Assembly (NCBI GenBank): GCA_052387675.1
Contig: JBQTIY010000002.1
Span: 248,001-312,000 of the forward strand
DNA: 64,000 nucleotides
Source: JBQTIY01 sp052387675
Lineage (GTDB): Bacteria; Planctomycetota; B15-G4
Direction: 5' to 3'
Under the pieces are notes generated by a model. That model was not told the DNA's origin. It did no database searches and saw nothing but the letters and a program-made list of their open reading frames with translations. The translations under genes and the position numbers were made by a program. This document shows positions 8,122 through 17,558 of the stretch, piece after piece; within the stretch, counting starts at the first letter, position 1, and every line of letters starts with the position of its first letter.

Positions 8122-11100
8122 GACGCCGACCCTCGAAACTTCGGCAGGTCCTGCGCTGGGCCGGCATTCTGGGCCTGCTCTTCGTGATCGGCTGGGGCCT
8201 GCGCCAGGCCCTGCGCGAGCGCGACATCGTGGGCGTGGCCGAAGCGCTGCGCAAAGGCGACCCAGCCGCCGGACGTCCCGGTGATCCGCTCGCAGCACTC
8301 TCGGTGCTCGAGCCTTTCCTGGTCGAGCATCCCTTCGACTATGCCGCCCTCGACGCGGCCGCCACCGCGCTGGCCGAACTGCGCTCCTGGGACAAGGCCG
8401 TTGCCACGCTCCGTATCGCGGCGGAGCACGCCGCAGACGACCGCAACCGGGCGCGGGCGCTCATCAAGGCTTCGGACATGCTCATGCTCGCCGACCGCTA
8501 CGACGAGGCCATGGAACTCGGCCAGCAGGTCGTGGACATCTTTCCCGAGGATCTCGTCTGGCGCGTGCGCCTCGGGCATCTGGCCTACAAGGGCAGTCAG
8601 TCCGCGCAGCAGAAGCTCGTAGATCGCTTCGTGAATCCCGGCGACAAGAGCCTGCACGACCTCCAGTTGGAGAGCCACGTCGAGAGCTATGTCAGCGACG
8701 TCTGGAGCACGCCTTCGCTCGAAGAGCTGGTGCGCACGCTCCTGCCGCTCGGCGATCCGGTGCTGGAGGCGCAGATCCGCGCTCAGGCGACTGAGGCGCG
8801 GGAGCGCTTCTTAGACGCCTATCACACGCTGCTGGACTATCCGCGCTACGGACGCTTCGAAGCGATTGCCGCGCGCGCCTGGGCGCAGTGTCTGCGCCGT
8901 GCCGGCCGCCTCTACGACGCCTATGTCGAAGCCGGCATCGCGTTGCGCGAGCCGAACCTGCCCGTGGGGCTGCGCCGCGACTTCCTTGAAGTGCAGGCGG
9001 AGTGCGCCGTCGCCGTGGAGGAGTTCGGCCAGGCTGCCGACATCCACCAGCGCATCGTGGATGAACACCTGGCCGCCTCCACGAACGTGCCGCCGCGCAT
9101 CGTGTGGACTCTCTACGACCTGCGCGTGCAGGCCGGACACTGGGAGTGGATCGAAACCCAGGCCGGGCCGTTCCGCGAGGCCTTCGGCGACGACGCCATG
9201 CTGCGCTACGCACTCGCCGCGGCCTACGCCGCCACGGACCGGCTGAGCCAGGCGCGCGATGAGATCCTCGAGCCCTTCGCGGCGGCGACGCTCGGCACCA
9301 AGAGCTTCACACCGCCCAGCGTGCGCGCCCACCCGGCGCGGCGGCGCGCGATCGCCATGCTGGCCTATCAGCTCTTCAAGACTCTCGGCGACAGCCGCGC
9401 GCTCTCCGCGCTCGACGGCCTGCTGCTCCAGATTCCGGACGATGTTGAGGCCCTGCGCCTGCGCTATGACCTCGCCCTCTCGCAGGACCGTCTCGAATCC
9501 GCCGCGAACGACGCCTTCGCCCTGCTCAGCCCCACGCGCCGCGATGCGGCCGACTTCGAGCGCTGGCTCGCGGCCACGGACCGGCGCTCGGTGCAAGCCT
9601 TCGGCAAGACACTCGCTGAGCGCGCGCTGGCCAAGGTCGAGGCCGCCGAGCGCTGGCACCGCGGCAATGAAGAAGCCACTTTCGCGACCTACAAGCTGCT
9701 TGGCCTGATCAAGCCGGGCAGCGCCATGCCGACCATCCCCGATCAGTTGCACCTGCCGCGCGAGCCGGACCTCTCCTTCGCCATCGTCGAAGACCTAGTC
9801 CGCCGCGGGCAGATCGAGCGGGCCCGCGACGAGCTGCGCAAGCTGGTCAACGTTTTCCCGGGCGTGCAGGAGTTTCGCTTCCGGCTCGGCCGCCTGCTGG
9901 TGCGCGAGGGACTCTACGATTCAGCCATCGCCGAGTTCCGCCGCCTGCTCGACGAAGTTCCTGAGGACGTCGAAGTGCTCGAACTCGCCGTGCGCACCGA
10001 AACCGCCCGCGGCGCTGAGCGCGAAGCGGCTCGGCTGATCAATGCCATGGTGCTGCAAGAGCCGCTCGGCATCGGCGCCGTGCGCGCCGTGCAGGCGCTC
10101 CTGGACCGCGCTGATCCACAGGCGGCGCAGCGCCTCATCGAGCGCCTCGTGCGCTGGACGTCCTTTGGTCAGCGCCCCGACATCCTCGCGCTGGCCGGCC
10201 GCACCAAGCTCCTGCTCGGCGAAGTCGCGGAAGCGGAGGCCATCCTGGGCGCCCTTTCCACGGCCACGCGTGACTCGGTGGACGTGGCCCTGCTCGGCCT
10301 CGACATCGGCCTAGCGAAGGGTCAGGACCAGCTCGTGCAGGCGGCTGTGGAAGCGCTGGTGCCCCTGGCGCCGGGACTCTTCCCCGACCAGATGGAGGCC
10401 ATCGGCCAGCGCCTGCTGCAGGCCGGACTCCTTGATGAACTCGCCGCGATCTTCCGCCCGGAGATTGCCGCACTGCCGGCCGCGCGCCCGGCGCTGCGCG
10501 CTGTGGCCACCGCCAGCAAGGCCCTCGGCCGCATCGACGAAGCCGACGGACTGCTCGCCCGGGCCGTCGATGAGGATGCCGAGCTCGATCGCTTCCTCCT
10601 GCTGGCGCTCGATGGACGCGTGGCGGATGTCGGCCGACGCTTGCGCCTGGAGACGCCGAGCGCACCCCAGCTGAGCGAGCGGCACTTGCACCTGCTCATC
10701 GCTGATGCACTCAGTGGCTTGCCGGTGCTCATCGATGCACGCCCGGGTGAGAAGCTGGCCGAACTCGGCGCCGGCGCCCGCTGGGAGCCGGCCGAACTGC
10801 AATTGCTCGATGCGCTGCTGCGCTTTTTTCCCGCGGCGCAACGCCTGAGCGAGCTGCGGCCGGCGGGCGCCGTGCAGAATCCGCTCAAGACTTGGCCGCT
10901 GGCCGGAGCCGACGCGCAGCGCCTCTTCGAACTGGCGGCCACGGACGTCGCGGCTGCGCGCGTGCAGGCTGAACGCCTGCTTTATCTCTTGCTCGCCGGC
11001 GAGCGCCCCTTCTGGGAACGTGAAGCGCGCGAACTGGCGCAGCAGTCGCTGCTGAGCCAGCCCGGCTTCGAGCTGCCCCTGCGCGTTCTCGCTCGCGCAG

Positions 11101-12302
11101 CGCTGCGGGCAGGCGAGCCGCTCGAGTGCCTGCGCCTGCTCGAGCCGCTCCTGGCCCACAGCCGGCCCTCGATCGCCGACCTGCGCATGGTGCTCTCGGC
11201 GGCGCGCGAGCTCGACCGCGGCGAGTGGGGCATGGCGGTGGCCTTCCTGCACCAAGACGACCCGGCCGTGCTTGCGCTCATCGCCGAGACGCTCTTGGAG
11301 TGGGGCCACGCGGCAGACGCCGTGGAACTCGAAGTCGCTCTGCTCACCAAGCCGCCGGTGGCGCCCGAGGTGTGGCCGCATGCTCTGCGGGCCCTCTCGG
11401 CTGCCGGCCGGCACGACGAACTCGTCGTGGCCATCGAGACCGCCCTGCAGCTCCTGCCTGCAGACCGTGCCATCGCCGAAGTGGCGGCCGCGGCGCTGGC
11501 CATCCTGCCGCGCCCGACCGAGCGCGCCGTGCTGCTGGCCGAAGTGCTCTTTGCCCAGCACCGCGATCTCTATTCACTCGGCGAGACGATTGCCCGCGCG
11601 CGCTCGAAGGATGCCGACCCCGCGGCCATGCTCGCTGCGCTGGAAAGCCTGGTCAGCGCACTGCAAGCCCGCACCGAGCCCCTGAGCGCCGGACAGCGCA
11701 CTCAGTTGCCCATCGTGCTGGCGCGCGCGGCGCGCCTGGCGCGCGGCGCGGGCGCGCTCGATCTCGCTCAGCGGATCGTGGACCAGGGCCTGGAACTCGT
11801 CCCGGGCGATTTCACGCTCTTCCGCGAACAGTCCTACACGGATCTGATTCTCGGCCGGGCCGATCGCGCCCGGCGCGCGCTCGACCTTTTGAGTTTCGTG
11901 GATCTCAATGATCAGGAAGCCGCCCTGGCGCTCGCGCGCCTGGACTTCCGCCAGCTCGGCGTGCCCACCCGGGCCGCCGATGTCATCCGCCGCAGCTTCC
12001 CCGCCAGCAAGCCCCTGGAGGCGATCGAGATTCTCTCGGCCGAGGCCTATCTGCGCGGCCGCCCCGCTGACGCGATCACGCTCTTCATGGCCGTGGGCAA
12101 CAGTCCGCTCATCACGGCCGAGACCTACCTCACCGTGGCGCGCATTGCCTACACGGCTCAGGTCGATGACGGCGCGCGCCGGCTCTTCGATTTGGCGCTG
12201 GCCATGCTCTCGCCTGAGGACCCGCTGCGTGCGCGCACCGAGTATCTGCGCAACGTGCGGCTCAAGCAGACCGAACCCGCCCAGGCCGCCGCGCAGCCCT
12301 GA
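8118..12302 (+). CDS. giant membrane-anchored TPR protein of unknown function
   Basis: A 1394-residue protein with a basic N-terminus and one hydrophobic segment at about 14-26, followed by a long run of helical tetratricopeptide-like repeats (for example near 110-160, 490-580, 620-760 and 1180-1350). Composition is rich in Ala, Leu, Glu and Arg throughout. I see no catalytic motif. The single N-terminal anchor without a clear cleavage site suggests an inner-membrane protein with the TPR superhelix on one face, presumably as an assembly platform. It is translationally coupled to the histidine-kinase-like gene upstream. It ends in convergent orientation to the exopolysaccharide operon, leaving 33 bases between stops. 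Confidence 0.7.
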   Translation: MRRRPSKLRQVLRWAGILGLLFVIGWGLRQALRERDIVGVAEALRKGDPAAGRPGDPLAALSVLEPFLVEHPFDYAALDAAATALAELRSWDKAVATLRIAAEHAADDRNRARALIKASDMLMLADRYDEAMELGQQVVDIFPEDLVWRVRLGHLAYKGSQSAQQKLVDRFVNPGDKSLHDLQLESHVESYVSDVWSTPSLEELVRTLLPLGDPVLEAQIRAQATEARERFLDAYHTLLDYPRYGRFEAIAARAWAQCLRRAGRLYDAYVEAGIALREPNLPVGLRRDFLEVQAECAVAVEEFGQAADIHQRIVDEHLAASTNVPPRIVWTLYDLRVQAGHWEWIETQAGPFREAFGDDAMLRYALAAAYAATDRLSQARDEILEPFAAATLGTKSFTPPSVRAHPARRRAIAMLAYQLFKTLGDSRALSALDGLLLQIPDDVEALRLRYDLALSQDRLESAANDAFALLSPTRRDAADFERWLAATDRRSVQAFGKTLAERALAKVEAAERWHRGNEEATFATYKLLGLIKPGSAMPTIPDQLHLPREPDLSFAIVEDLVRRGQIERARDELRKLVNVFPGVQEFRFRLGRLLVREGLYDSAIAEFRRLLDEVPEDVEVLELAVRTETARGAEREAARLINAMVLQEPLGIGAVRAVQALLDRADPQAAQRLIERLVRWTSFGQRPDILALAGRTKLLLGEVAEAEAILGALSTATRDSVDVALLGLDIGLAKGQDQLVQAAVEALVPLAPGLFPDQMEAIGQRLLQAGLLDELAAIFRPEIAALPAARPALRAVATASKALGRIDEADGLLARAVDEDAELDRFLLLALDGRVADVGRRLRLETPSAPQLSERHLHLLIADALSGLPVLIDARPGEKLAELGAGARWEPAELQLLDALLRFFPAAQRLSELRPAGAVQNPLKTWPLAGADAQRLFELAATDVAAARVQAERLLYLLLAGERPFWEREARELAQQSLLSQPGFELPLRVLARAALRAGEPLECLRLLEPLLAHSRPSIADLRMVLSAARELDRGEWGMAVAFLHQDDPAVLALIAETLLEWGHAADAVELEVALLTKPPVAPEVWPHALRALSAAGRHDELVVAIETALQLLPADRAIAEVAAAALAILPRPTERAVLLAEVLFAQHRDLYSLGETIARARSKDADPAAMLAALESLVSALQARTEPLSAGQRTQLPIVLARAARLARGAGALDLAQRIVDQGLELVPGDFTLFREQSYTDLILGRADRARRALDLLSFVDLNDQEAALALARLDFRQLGVPTRAADVIRRSFPASKPLEAIEILSAEAYLRGRPADAITLFMAVGNSPLITAETYLTVARIAYTAQVDDGARRLFDLALAMLSPEDPLRARTEYLRNVRLKQTEPAQAAAQP

Positions 12303-12335
12303 GCGCCGCTCAGCCGGCCCCGCCGCAAGCGCTCC

Positions 12336-13247
12336 TCACTCGGGCAAGCTGGCTGGATCGAGGCGCTGCTCGGCCGGCACAGCGATCTCTCCGATGGGCC
12401 CGAAGGCGTGGCGTTCGAGCAGACGCTCGAGCCGCCCCTGCACGCGCTCCAGGCCGTAGTAGTGGCGCAGTGTGCGCAGGCCGCCGAGCGTGTGCCGCGG
12501 CTGGCCCGGATCCAGTTCCCAGGGATGGAGATAGACAACGCCCGGCTGGGCCTCGCGCGCGCTGCGTCTCAGTGCGCCATCGACGAGCCCGAAGGGCAGG
12601 AGGCGCAAGTAGCCGCCGCCCGCGGCTGGCCAACGCCGGCCCAGCCAGGGCCGCGTGAGCAAGGGGTACTCGCGCAGCACGCGCGGCGCACCGTCCGGGG
12701 CCTGGCCGAGCGCCAGGTGCACGGGCCGATGCGGAAAGGCAGGATCGCCGTAACGATCGTGGCGCACCGGAAAGACACTGCTGTCCCAGCGGTGGCCGAG
12801 GTCGGCCAGGATCGGCAGCGCCCAGCGCGTGCCTCGCCCGATCGAAAAGGTGCTGGCCCGAAAGCCTTCGATGGCCTGCCCCGTGAGTTCTTGCAGCAGC
12901 CCACGCGCGCGCCGCGCATCCTCGGCAAAGCCCTCCCGACCGAGATCCCCCACCATGCGGTGGCTGTAACCGTGACTGCCGACTTCGTGGCCGGCGCGCG
13001 CAATGGCGCGCGGCACCGCCGGCGTGCGCTCGGCCACGAGGCCCAGCACGAAGAATGTGGCGCGCACACGCCGCGCTGCGAGCAGCGCCAGAATGCGCTC
13101 CACCACGGCCTCGGCCCGCGGAGTCTGGGTCGGCCAGCTTTCCGGCGGCGTCACGCCCCAAAGATTCAGCGCATGAAAGGCCTCCTCGACATCGAAGGAG
13201 AGGCCATGCCGCACGCCGGCCGCCGGCGAATCGGGCGCCGCGCTCAC
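12336..13247 (-). CDS. polysaccharide deacetylase, exosortase-locus type
   Basis: A NodB-fold deacetylase of 303 residues with a C-terminal DUF3473-like extension. Catalytic Asp is in FDVEE (D19), metal-binding histidines are in SHGYSH (H92 and H96), and LHPWELDPGQP near the C-terminus is characteristic of the XrtA-associated subfamily. It probably de-N-acetylates the exopolysaccharide made by the neighbouring genes. The protein lacks an evident signal peptide, as is usual in this subfamily. GTG 13247 overlaps the upstream stop (GTGA). This is the last gene of a 22-gene minus-strand run. Confidence 0.85.
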   Translation of the reverse strand: MSAAPDSPAAGVRHGLSFDVEEAFHALNLWGVTPPESWPTQTPRAEAVVERILALLAARRVRATFFVLGLVAERTPAVPRAIARAGHEVGSHGYSHRMVGDLGREGFAEDARRARGLLQELTGQAIEGFRASTFSIGRGTRWALPILADLGHRWDSSVFPVRHDRYGDPAFPHRPVHLALGQAPDGAPRVLREYPLLTRPWLGRRWPAAGGGYLRLLPFGLVDGALRRSAREAQPGVVYLHPWELDPGQPRHTLGGLRTLRHYYGLERVQGRLERLLERHAFGPIGEIAVPAEQRLDPASLPE

Positions 13248-14434
13248 GAGGGGCGCTCCGCCCGCCCGCGCGCGATGCCTTCTCGCCGGGCCACGGCCCC
13301 GCGGCGCTCGGCGAGTGCACTCTGCGCGATGGCCTCGACGCGCTCGGCCACTCCATCCCAAGTGAGGCGCTGCTGCTCGATCGTGGCGCGCGCCTGCTGC
13401 CCCAGCGCCTGCCGCAACGCGGCGTCAGCCGCGAGTTTGGCCACGGCTCGCGCCAAGCCCTGCGGCGCGTCGGGCGGAAAGAGCCAGCCGTCCTTGCCGT
13501 GCGTGAGGACTTCGCGCAGATTCGGCTGATCGGGAGCCACGACGGCGCGCCCGGCCGCCATGTACTCGGGCAGCTTGAGCGGCGAGGCCCAGGGCGTGGA
13601 GGCCGGCTGCACGCAGATGTCCATCGAGGAGACCAGGGCCGGCACCTCTTCGTGCGCCACGGCGCCGGTGATGCGCACGCGCTCGCTGACGCCGCGCGCC
13701 GCGGCGCGCGCCTCGATGGAAGCACGCGAGGGCCCGTCACCCACGAGCAGGAGCCGCGCCTGCGGCGGCAACTGGCCGTCCGCCAGCGCCTCGACGAGAT
13801 CCTCGATGCGATGCCAAGGCCGGAAGAAGCCGGTGAAACCGATGACGACTTCCGGATGCGCCTCCCAGCGCGGCGCCGGATAGCGCGCCAAGTCCACGCC
13901 GTTGCGCACGACGGCCAGACGCGGGCGCGGCACGCCCGCGGCGAGGAGCAGATCGGCCAGCACGCGCGTCACGCAGAGCACGCGGTCGGCGCGCTGCAGC
14001 AGCCGGCGCTCGCTGGAAGCCGCCCAGCGGCGGAAGACGAGCTGCTCATGCTCGGCTCGCTCGCGCGCCAGCGGCGAGTTGACCTCCAGCAGCAGCGGCA
14101 CACCCAGGCGCCGGGCAGCTCGCAGGCCGGCCGTGTTGCCGAGGGCGTAGCGTTCGTAGACCACCTCGGCGCCCAGTGCTCGGCCGGCCTGCGTGAGACG
14201 CCCGGCCACCAGCGGGCCATAGGCGTGCTCGCCGATCTCGTAGAGCGCGCGCGGCGCCTTGGCCAGCAGACGCCCGGCCAGCCCCCCCTCACTGCCCATC
14301 GCACCGCTCTCGCCCTGCGACACAGCCCACTCCTCGACGCGATGGCCGCGCGCACGCAGCGCCGCGATCAGTTCTCGAATGTGCACGGCTTGGCCGTCGC
14401 GGGACTTCGTGCGTTGGTGGTAGAGGATCTTCAT
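13244..14434 (-). CDS. GT4 family glycosyltransferase
   Basis: A GT-B glycosyltransferase of 396 residues. The N-terminal domain begins KILYHQRTKSRDGQAVHI with the loop typical of GT4 enzymes; the C-terminal domain has VVRNGVDL, LLVGDGPSR and the donor-binding segment SPLKLPEYMAAG, whose Glu is the conserved nucleotide-sugar ligand. It resembles enzymes found in XrtA-type exopolysaccharide loci. Cytoplasmic, presumably adding one sugar of the repeat unit. ATG 14434 overlaps the stop of the preceding gene by 4 nt, and its own stop overlaps the deacetylase start. Confidence 0.85.
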   Translation of the reverse strand: MKILYHQRTKSRDGQAVHIRELIAALRARGHRVEEWAVSQGESGAMGSEGGLAGRLLAKAPRALYEIGEHAYGPLVAGRLTQAGRALGAEVVYERYALGNTAGLRAARRLGVPLLLEVNSPLARERAEHEQLVFRRWAASSERRLLQRADRVLCVTRVLADLLLAAGVPRPRLAVVRNGVDLARYPAPRWEAHPEVVIGFTGFFRPWHRIEDLVEALADGQLPPQARLLLVGDGPSRASIEARAAARGVSERVRITGAVAHEEVPALVSSMDICVQPASTPWASPLKLPEYMAAGRAVVAPDQPNLREVLTHGKDGWLFPPDAPQGLARAVAKLAADAALRQALGQQARATIEQQRLTWDGVAERVEAIAQSALAERRGAVARREGIARGRAERPS

Positions 14435-15690
14435 CGCGGCGGCGGGGTAGAGGCGGAGTCCTGGAGAAGGCGCGTGTAGAGCGCCTGCAGGCCGTCGAGC
14501 GTAGCGTCCCAGCCGTGGCGTTCCGCAAAGCTGCGCGCGGCAGCCTGCAGCAGAGCGCGTGCTGCGGGATCGGCCGTGAGCCACTCGACGCTGCGGCGCA
14601 GCCCGGCGCTGAGGCCCGCCACGCTGGGTTCGACGAGCAGGCCGGCCGGACAAGTGCCGAGCACTTCCGGAGTACCCCACACGCGCGTGGCCAGCACGGG
14701 TGTGCCGCAGGCCAGTGCCTCGAGGAGCACATTGGGCCAGCCTTCGCGCAGCGAGGGCAGCACAAGCAGATCGGCCGCGCGGTAATAGTCCGGCAAGCGA
14801 GCAGGGGGCACAGCGCCGACGAAGCGCACGCGCTCGGCGAGCCCAAGCTGCCCGGCCAGCGCGCGCAGCCCGGCCTCGCCCTCACCGCTGCCCACGAGCA
14901 GCAACTGCGTCGCGGCCGGCAGAGCCTCTCCGATTCCGGCCCGCCCGGCCTCGGCGAGAGCAGGCAGCAAGAGCTGCTGGCCCTTGCGCGGGTCGAGATG
15001 CCCCACGCAGAGCAGCAGCGTGCCTGCGGCCGGCAGACCACAAGCGGCTCGCGCTGCGGCTCGGTCGCCTGGCGCAAAGCGCTGCAGATCCACGCCGTTG
15101 CGCAGCGTCGTCACGCGCTCGGGCGGCACGCCCAGTTCCAGCGCCACCTGTCGCAGCGCCTCGGCCACGCAGACGACCTGGTCAGCGCCGCGCAGCGCCG
15201 CCGCGAGCTGCGCGCGCACCCCCGGCAGACCCGGCGCCAGATTCAGATCAGTGCCGCGCGCCGTGATGACCAGCGGCAGGCGCCGTCCGAGCGCGGCCTC
15301 GAGCTCCGGCCGCAGGCGAAAGGCCGCCACTCCGTCCGGCCAGGCGTAATGCGCATCGAGGATCTGCGCGTCGAGAGCCAACGCGCTTGCGCGCAGCGCG
15401 CGGCGCGAACCCGCCGCCAACAGGCCGGCTCGGAAACGGTCGCCGAAACCGGGCGGACTGAGATAACGCGGATAACGTACCGGCACTTCGCCAAGCTGCG
15501 CCTGGCGCGGCGCGGCCGCCCACGCCCGCCAGCGCGCCGGCCCCCAGGGCGGCGCGAGCGGACGCGGCGCCACGACAGCGAGTTGCGCGCTGTGCCGGCG
15601 CGCGTAGGCGAAGAGCCGCTCCTGCACGAAGATCCCATGGTGCGGCCGGACCGCATCGGGAAAAAGCGTCGTGTAGACAAGCAGGCGCAC
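14431..15690 (-). CDS. GT4 family glycosyltransferase
   Basis: A 419-residue GT-B enzyme. LLVYTTLFPDAVRPHHGIFV at the N-terminus, ARGTDLN in the first domain, TLRNGVDL and VGHLDPRKG at the interdomain hinge, and REGWPNVLLEALACG (the EX7E motif) are all intact, as in teichuronic-acid/EpsF-like GT4 enzymes. The GTG start at 15690 is only two bases after the asnB stop, which fits the coupling seen throughout this run. Donor and acceptor cannot be predicted from sequence. It overlaps the next gene by ATGA. Confidence 0.85.
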   Translation of the reverse strand: MRLLVYTTLFPDAVRPHHGIFVQERLFAYARRHSAQLAVVAPRPLAPPWGPARWRAWAAAPRQAQLGEVPVRYPRYLSPPGFGDRFRAGLLAAGSRRALRASALALDAQILDAHYAWPDGVAAFRLRPELEAALGRRLPLVITARGTDLNLAPGLPGVRAQLAAALRGADQVVCVAEALRQVALELGVPPERVTTLRNGVDLQRFAPGDRAAARAACGLPAAGTLLLCVGHLDPRKGQQLLLPALAEAGRAGIGEALPAATQLLLVGSGEGEAGLRALAGQLGLAERVRFVGAVPPARLPDYYRAADLLVLPSLREGWPNVLLEALACGTPVLATRVWGTPEVLGTCPAGLLVEPSVAGLSAGLRRSVEWLTADPAARALLQAAARSFAERHGWDATLDGLQALYTRLLQDSASTPPPR

Positions 15691-15692
15691 TG

Positions 15693-17558
15693 TCAGCGCA
15701 GTCCGCGCAAGAAAGCATCGAGCATCAGCAGGAACCACAGCTCGGTGCTGTGGTCGCGCCGCCCGGCGAGATGCTCCTCGGCCAGGGCCGTGCAGACCGC
15801 CGGCGAGAGGAGTTCGAAAGCCGGGCCCTGCGGCTCGGCCAGCACGGCGTGCAGGCGCGGGCGCAGTCCGCCGCGCAGCCAGCTCCCCACCGGCAAATGA
15901 AAACCCTGCTTCTTGCGGCTCAGCACCGACTCAGGCACGCGCCCACGCAGCGCCCGGCGGAAGAGCACCTTGCCTTGCTGACCGACCAGACGCGCCTCGC
16001 CCGGCAGCCCCGCCGCCCACGTGACAAAGTCGGTGTCGAGCAGCGGCACGCGCACCTCGAGCGAGTGCGCCATGGAGAGCCGGTCGACCTTGACGAGGAT
16101 GTCGTCCGGCAGCCAGGTGGCGAAGTCCATGGCCAGTATGCGGTGCAGCGGATCGAGGCCGGCGGTGCGCGCGGCGTGTTCCTCGAAGTCGGCGCGCAGC
16201 GGCGCGGTCGGGTGCAACTCCGGACGCAGCATGGACAGGGCCACGTCCTCGTCGATGCGGGCCATGGAGCGCACGTAGCCATCGAGCCAGTCGCCGGCGA
16301 GATTGCTGAGCAGCGTGCCGGCGCGCAGCGGGCGCGGCAGCCAGCGCGCCCGCGGCCAGGCCCGCCCCAGCGGACCGAGCAGGCCCTGCCGCAAGAGCGC
16401 GGGCAGGCGCGCGCGCCAGCGCTCCTCGAGCACATCGAAGCGCGTGCGCCGGTAGCCGGCAAAGTTCTCGTCACCGCCATCGCCCGAGAGCGCCACGGTG
16501 ACATGGCGCCGCGCTGCCTCGCAGAGCAGCCAGGTCGGCGCGCTGGAACTGTCCGCGAAGGGCCCGTCGAGGTGATGCGCCAGTCGCGGCAGCAGCTCCA
16601 ACAGCGCCGGCGCGGCCGTCTCTTCGTGCAGGCGCACGCCCAGGCGCTGCGCGACGGCTCGCGCGTGGGGCCGCTCGTCCAGCCCCGGCTCGAGGATGCC
16701 CACACAGACCGCGTCGACATCTTGTCCGCGCAGTTCTGCCATGGCCGCCACGACCGCCGAGGAATCCACGCCACCTGAAAGAAAGGCGCCCAAGGGCACT
16801 TCGCTCATGAGGTGGCTGTCGACGGCGGCGCGCAGATGTGACCAGAGCGCTTCGGGGTCGGCTGACTCGCGGCCCGGCTCCCACTTCAGGCTGTGGTGGC
16901 GCTGCACCAGGAGGCGGCCGTTCTGCCAGGTGGCCGCGCAGCCCGGCGGCAGACTCTGCACGCCCTCCCAGAGTGTGCGCGGCGCCAGCGTGAAGCCCAG
17001 CCGCAGCGACTGGTAGAGCCCGCGCCGGTCGAGCGGCGGTCGGCGGTCCAGACCGGCCAGCACGGCCTTGAGCTCGGAACCGAAGGCCAGGCCGGCAGGG
17101 CCGACATGCCAGTACATCGGCTTGATTCCGAAGGGGTCGCGCGCCAGATGGAGGGCTCCGGCCTCCAGATCGTGCAGGGCGAAGGCGTACATGCCGCGCA
17201 GGCGCGCCAGCATCGGCAGCAGGCCCCAGACGCGGTAGCCGTGCAGGACGACTTCGCCATCGCTGCCGGTGCGCGGGCGCGCGCCGGCCGCTTCCAGCTG
17301 GGCGCGCAGCTCGCGGTGATTGTAGATCTCGCCGTTGAACATGAGCACGACCCGGCCGGAGTCGTCGCGCAGCGGATTGTCGCCGCCGGAGACATCGATG
17401 ATCGAGAGCCGGCGGTGCGCGAGCGCGACCTCGCCGGCGTGATGAAAGCCGTCGCTGTCCGGGCCGCGATGCGCAATGGAGGCATTCATGCGCGCCAGCC
17501 GCGCGGCGTCGGGCGGCGCCTCCCCGGGGCGCACGGCGAGTCCACAGAGGCCGCACAT
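15693..17558 (-). CDS. asnB: asparagine synthetase-like amidotransferase, exosortase-locus type
   Basis: A 621-residue glutamine-hydrolysing asparagine synthetase homologue. The N-terminal Ntn glutaminase has the catalytic Cys2 (MCGLCG) and MFNGEIYNH; the synthetase domain has the pyrophosphate loop SGGVDSS and SGDGGDENFAGY. Both half-reactions therefore look intact. In exosortase-A loci a dedicated AsnB subfamily (amidotransferase 1) is conserved and is thought to amidate a sugar acid or a protein rather than make free asparagine; that role is inference here. It sits between glycosyltransferase genes and overlaps the upstream one by ATGA. Confidence 0.9.
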   Translation of the reverse strand: MCGLCGLAVRPGEAPPDAARLARMNASIAHRGPDSDGFHHAGEVALAHRRLSIIDVSGGDNPLRDDSGRVVLMFNGEIYNHRELRAQLEAAGARPRTGSDGEVVLHGYRVWGLLPMLARLRGMYAFALHDLEAGALHLARDPFGIKPMYWHVGPAGLAFGSELKAVLAGLDRRPPLDRRGLYQSLRLGFTLAPRTLWEGVQSLPPGCAATWQNGRLLVQRHHSLKWEPGRESADPEALWSHLRAAVDSHLMSEVPLGAFLSGGVDSSAVVAAMAELRGQDVDAVCVGILEPGLDERPHARAVAQRLGVRLHEETAAPALLELLPRLAHHLDGPFADSSSAPTWLLCEAARRHVTVALSGDGGDENFAGYRRTRFDVLEERWRARLPALLRQGLLGPLGRAWPRARWLPRPLRAGTLLSNLAGDWLDGYVRSMARIDEDVALSMLRPELHPTAPLRADFEEHAARTAGLDPLHRILAMDFATWLPDDILVKVDRLSMAHSLEVRVPLLDTDFVTWAAGLPGEARLVGQQGKVLFRRALRGRVPESVLSRKKQGFHLPVGSWLRGGLRPRLHAVLAEPQGPAFELLSPAVCTALAEEHLAGRRDHSTELWFLLMLDAFLRGLR

